NCBI GenBank assembly: GCA_041159745.1
Contig: JBEAXP010000063.1
Span: forward strand, 1 to 39,031
DNA from: Casp-actino8 sp041159745
Lineage (GTDB): Bacteria > Actinomycetota > Acidimicrobiia > Acidimicrobiales > Ilumatobacteraceae
Reading direction: 5' to 3'
DNA length: 39,031 nucleotides
Part shown: positions 37,644-39,031 of the stretch, one piece after another
Layout of the letters: each line of letters begins with the position of its first letter
Position numbering within the stretch: the stretch's first letter is position 1
Notes under the pieces: model-generated
What the model was told of the DNA's origin: nothing
Databases searched by the model: none
Seen by the model: only the letters and a program-made list of their open reading frames with translations
Made by a program: the position numbers and the translations under genes

Positions 37644-38458
37644 CGCCGAGAAGCCTGTCGTTCGAGGCCGAAGGCGATCAGCGAGAACCCGATGCCCACG
37701 ATGACGATGGCCAGCCCGGGGACAGCGGATAGCCACCACTCCGACCGGATTCGGTCGACTCCATCGGCGATCATCCTTCCCCATTCGGGTTCTGGGGGTT
37801 GAACTCCGAGTGACAGGAACGAAAGTGAAGCCAGAGCCACCAGCGCGAGTACCGCATCACTCGCCATGTATGCGTACACCTGTGGCATCACATTCGGAAG
37901 AAGATGCCGTCCGAGCACACGCCGATCGCCGATTCCGGCCGCGCGCGCGGCGACGATGAAATCGCGGCTCTTCAGTCGGGAGACTTCTGCTCGCACGAGC
38001 CGGGCGTAGCCGACCCACGAGATGCAGGCCGAGGCGACTATGAAACTCCGTGCGCCGGGACCGAGGAGGAACACCAACGCGACGAGGAAGATGTACACCG
38101 GGAAGGCCTGAACGACGTCGGCGAACCTCATGATGAGCGCGTCGACACGTCGGCTGTAGTAGCCCGACACGGTTCCGAGCAACGTCCCGATGACCGCCGG
38201 CACCAAGGTGGCCACCAAGACGATGGGTATGTCGATACGCGCTCCGTGCAGTATTCGACTGAACACGTCGCGACCGAGCAGGTCGGTGCCCAGCCAATGA
38301 TCTCCCGACGGTGAAGCCAATCGCGCGCGCACATTCTGGACGAGCGGATCGTGACTGGTGATCAGGGGAGCGATGATTCCGAGCAGAAGAACGAATGCGA
38401 CGATCCCCAGCCCGATCGCAAGAAGCGGATCGACGCGCCGTCGTAACCGTGAGTTCAT
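37640..38458 (-). CDS. Peptide-type ABC transporter permease (DppC-like)
   Basis: 272 aa. About six membrane helices (first ~12-32), the N-terminal TM plus ITSHDPLVQNVRARLASPSGDHWLGTDLLGRDVFSRILHGARI, which is the DppC hallmark, and the EAA loop ARAAGIGDRRVLGRHLLPNVMPQ for contact with the ATPases. ATG 38458 overlaps the DppB stop as ATGA. Confidence 0.93.
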   Translation of the reverse strand: MNSRLRRRVDPLLAIGLGIVAFVLLLGIIAPLITSHDPLVQNVRARLASPSGDHWLGTDLLGRDVFSRILHGARIDIPIVLVATLVPAVIGTLLGTVSGYYSRRVDALIMRFADVVQAFPVYIFLVALVFLLGPGARSFIVASACISWVGYARLVRAEVSRLKSRDFIVAARAAGIGDRRVLGRHLLPNVMPQVYAYMASDAVLALVALASLSFLSLGVQPPEPEWGRMIADGVDRIRSEWWLSAVPGLAIVIVGIGFSLIAFGLERQASRR

Positions 38459-39031
38459 CGTCGCTCAACCCTGGGATCGAGGAGGGCGACGACCACGTCA
38501 CCCAACAGGTTGAAGACGATGACCCCGGCCGCGAAGACGACGGTCAGGCCTTGCACCACGTTGACGTCGCGGTTGATGGCTCCGACGACCATCATCTGAC
38601 CGAGGCCCGGAAGAGCGAACGTCGCTTCCACGAGGACGGTTCCCGACAGCACGACGCCGGCCAACGACGCGAAGAGGGCGACGGTCGGCACCAGCGAGTT
38701 GCGAAGGATGAAGCGGCGGAAGAGCGAAAGGCCATCGAGGCCAACCGAGCGGCCCGCGGCAACGAATTCGGATTGTCGGACCTCGAGCATCGATGTCCGC
38801 AGACTGCGCGTGGTGAATGGGATCAACGACGCCGTCAACGTGATGCACGGGAGCACCACGGCCCTCAGGCGGTCGCCGAACGAGTCTCCCCAGCCACCGA
38901 TGGGAAACCACCCCGTGGGTCGGGCGACGGCGATCAACAGAACGATGCCCAACCAGAAACTCGGAATGGCCTGGCCCACCGAACCAGTGACGAGCACCAA
39001 ACGGTCGACGAGTTTCCCGGGTCGACGCACG
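38455..39031 (-). CDS. Peptide-type ABC transporter permease (DppB-like), truncated by window edge
   Basis: The C-terminal ~192 residues of a ~310-aa permease; its N-terminus lies past the window's right edge. Visible membrane helices (GIVLLIAVARP, CITLTASLIPFTTRS, LVPTVALFASLAGVVLSGTVLVEATFALPGLGQM, LTVVFAAGVIVFNLLGDVVVALLDPRV) and the EAA loop VAAGRSVGLDGLSLFRRFILRNSL identify DppB. It heads the ABC operon within this view; no substrate-binding protein gene is seen in the window. Confidence 0.9.
   Translation of the reverse strand, partial: VRRPGKLVDRLVLVTGSVGQAIPSFWLGIVLLIAVARPTGWFPIGGWGDSFGDRLRAVVLPCITLTASLIPFTTRSLRTSMLEVRQSEFVAAGRSVGLDGLSLFRRFILRNSLVPTVALFASLAGVVLSGTVLVEATFALPGLGQMMVVGAINRDVNVVQGLTVVFAAGVIVFNLLGDVVVALLDPRVERR

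Overview
The window is dense, high-GC chromosome, and all genes I can place look like an actinobacterium. The pointers are an actinobacterial GlnA2-type glutamine synthetase, a GlnR-like orphan regulator, a Tat lipoprotein, an ArsA-like ATPase pair of the mycobacterial Rv3679-Rv3680 kind, many GTG starts, and many genes whose start codon sits 6-8 nt after a TANNNT box (apparent leaderless transcription). The overall gene mix suggests the class Acidimicrobiia (Ilumatobacter-like). That placement is inference from gene content and is only moderately secure.

Layout. 1-3118: nitrogen assimilation, with the 3' part of a GSII-type glutamine synthetase, a duplicated terminator, then glnA2 and a glnR-like regulator 1 nt apart. 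3115-8798 (minus): a six-gene run read right to left: a 2Fe-2S/molybdopterin-domain fusion, RidA with a histone-like lysine tail, a 51-aa membrane protein, a PLP decarboxylase, 8-oxoguanine deaminase and a HAD phosphatase. 8868-11359: Tat thioredoxin-like lipoprotein, ErpA/HesB-type Fe-S carrier and Mrp ATPase. 11408-13135: a CstR-CstB-type persulfide module with a visible operator. 13111-14315 (minus): FxsA and a Nudix hydrolase. 14374-17408: selA-selB. 17395-19385 (minus): NfeD and AlkB. 19388-21941: two ArsA-like ATPases and a lone receiver protein. Then tRNA-Pro and a strong terminator.

22141-28191 is the accessory-looking part: two paralogous secreted repeat proteins (GLUG-like repeats plus an InlB-type C-terminal domain) with a VapBC-type toxin-antitoxin pair between them on the opposite strand. 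28211-30141 (minus): larB-larC, nickel-pincer cofactor synthesis. 30197-32046: prephenate dehydratase and an SDR. Two tRNA-Ser genes, a LysM/lytic transglycosylase-like protein and tRNA-Arg follow. 33761-35933: a TetR regulator plus NTF2-like protein divergent from an alpha/beta hydrolase, sharing a perfect palindromic operator. 35923-39031 (minus): a peptide ABC transporter, ATPases and permeases only, with the first permease cut by the window edge.

The genome is tightly packed. Nine same-strand junctions are ATGA/GTGA four-base overlaps, and five convergent pairs overlap at their stop codons. No gene-free stretch exceeds about 130 bases. No CRISPR array, insertion sequence, rRNA gene or origin was seen.
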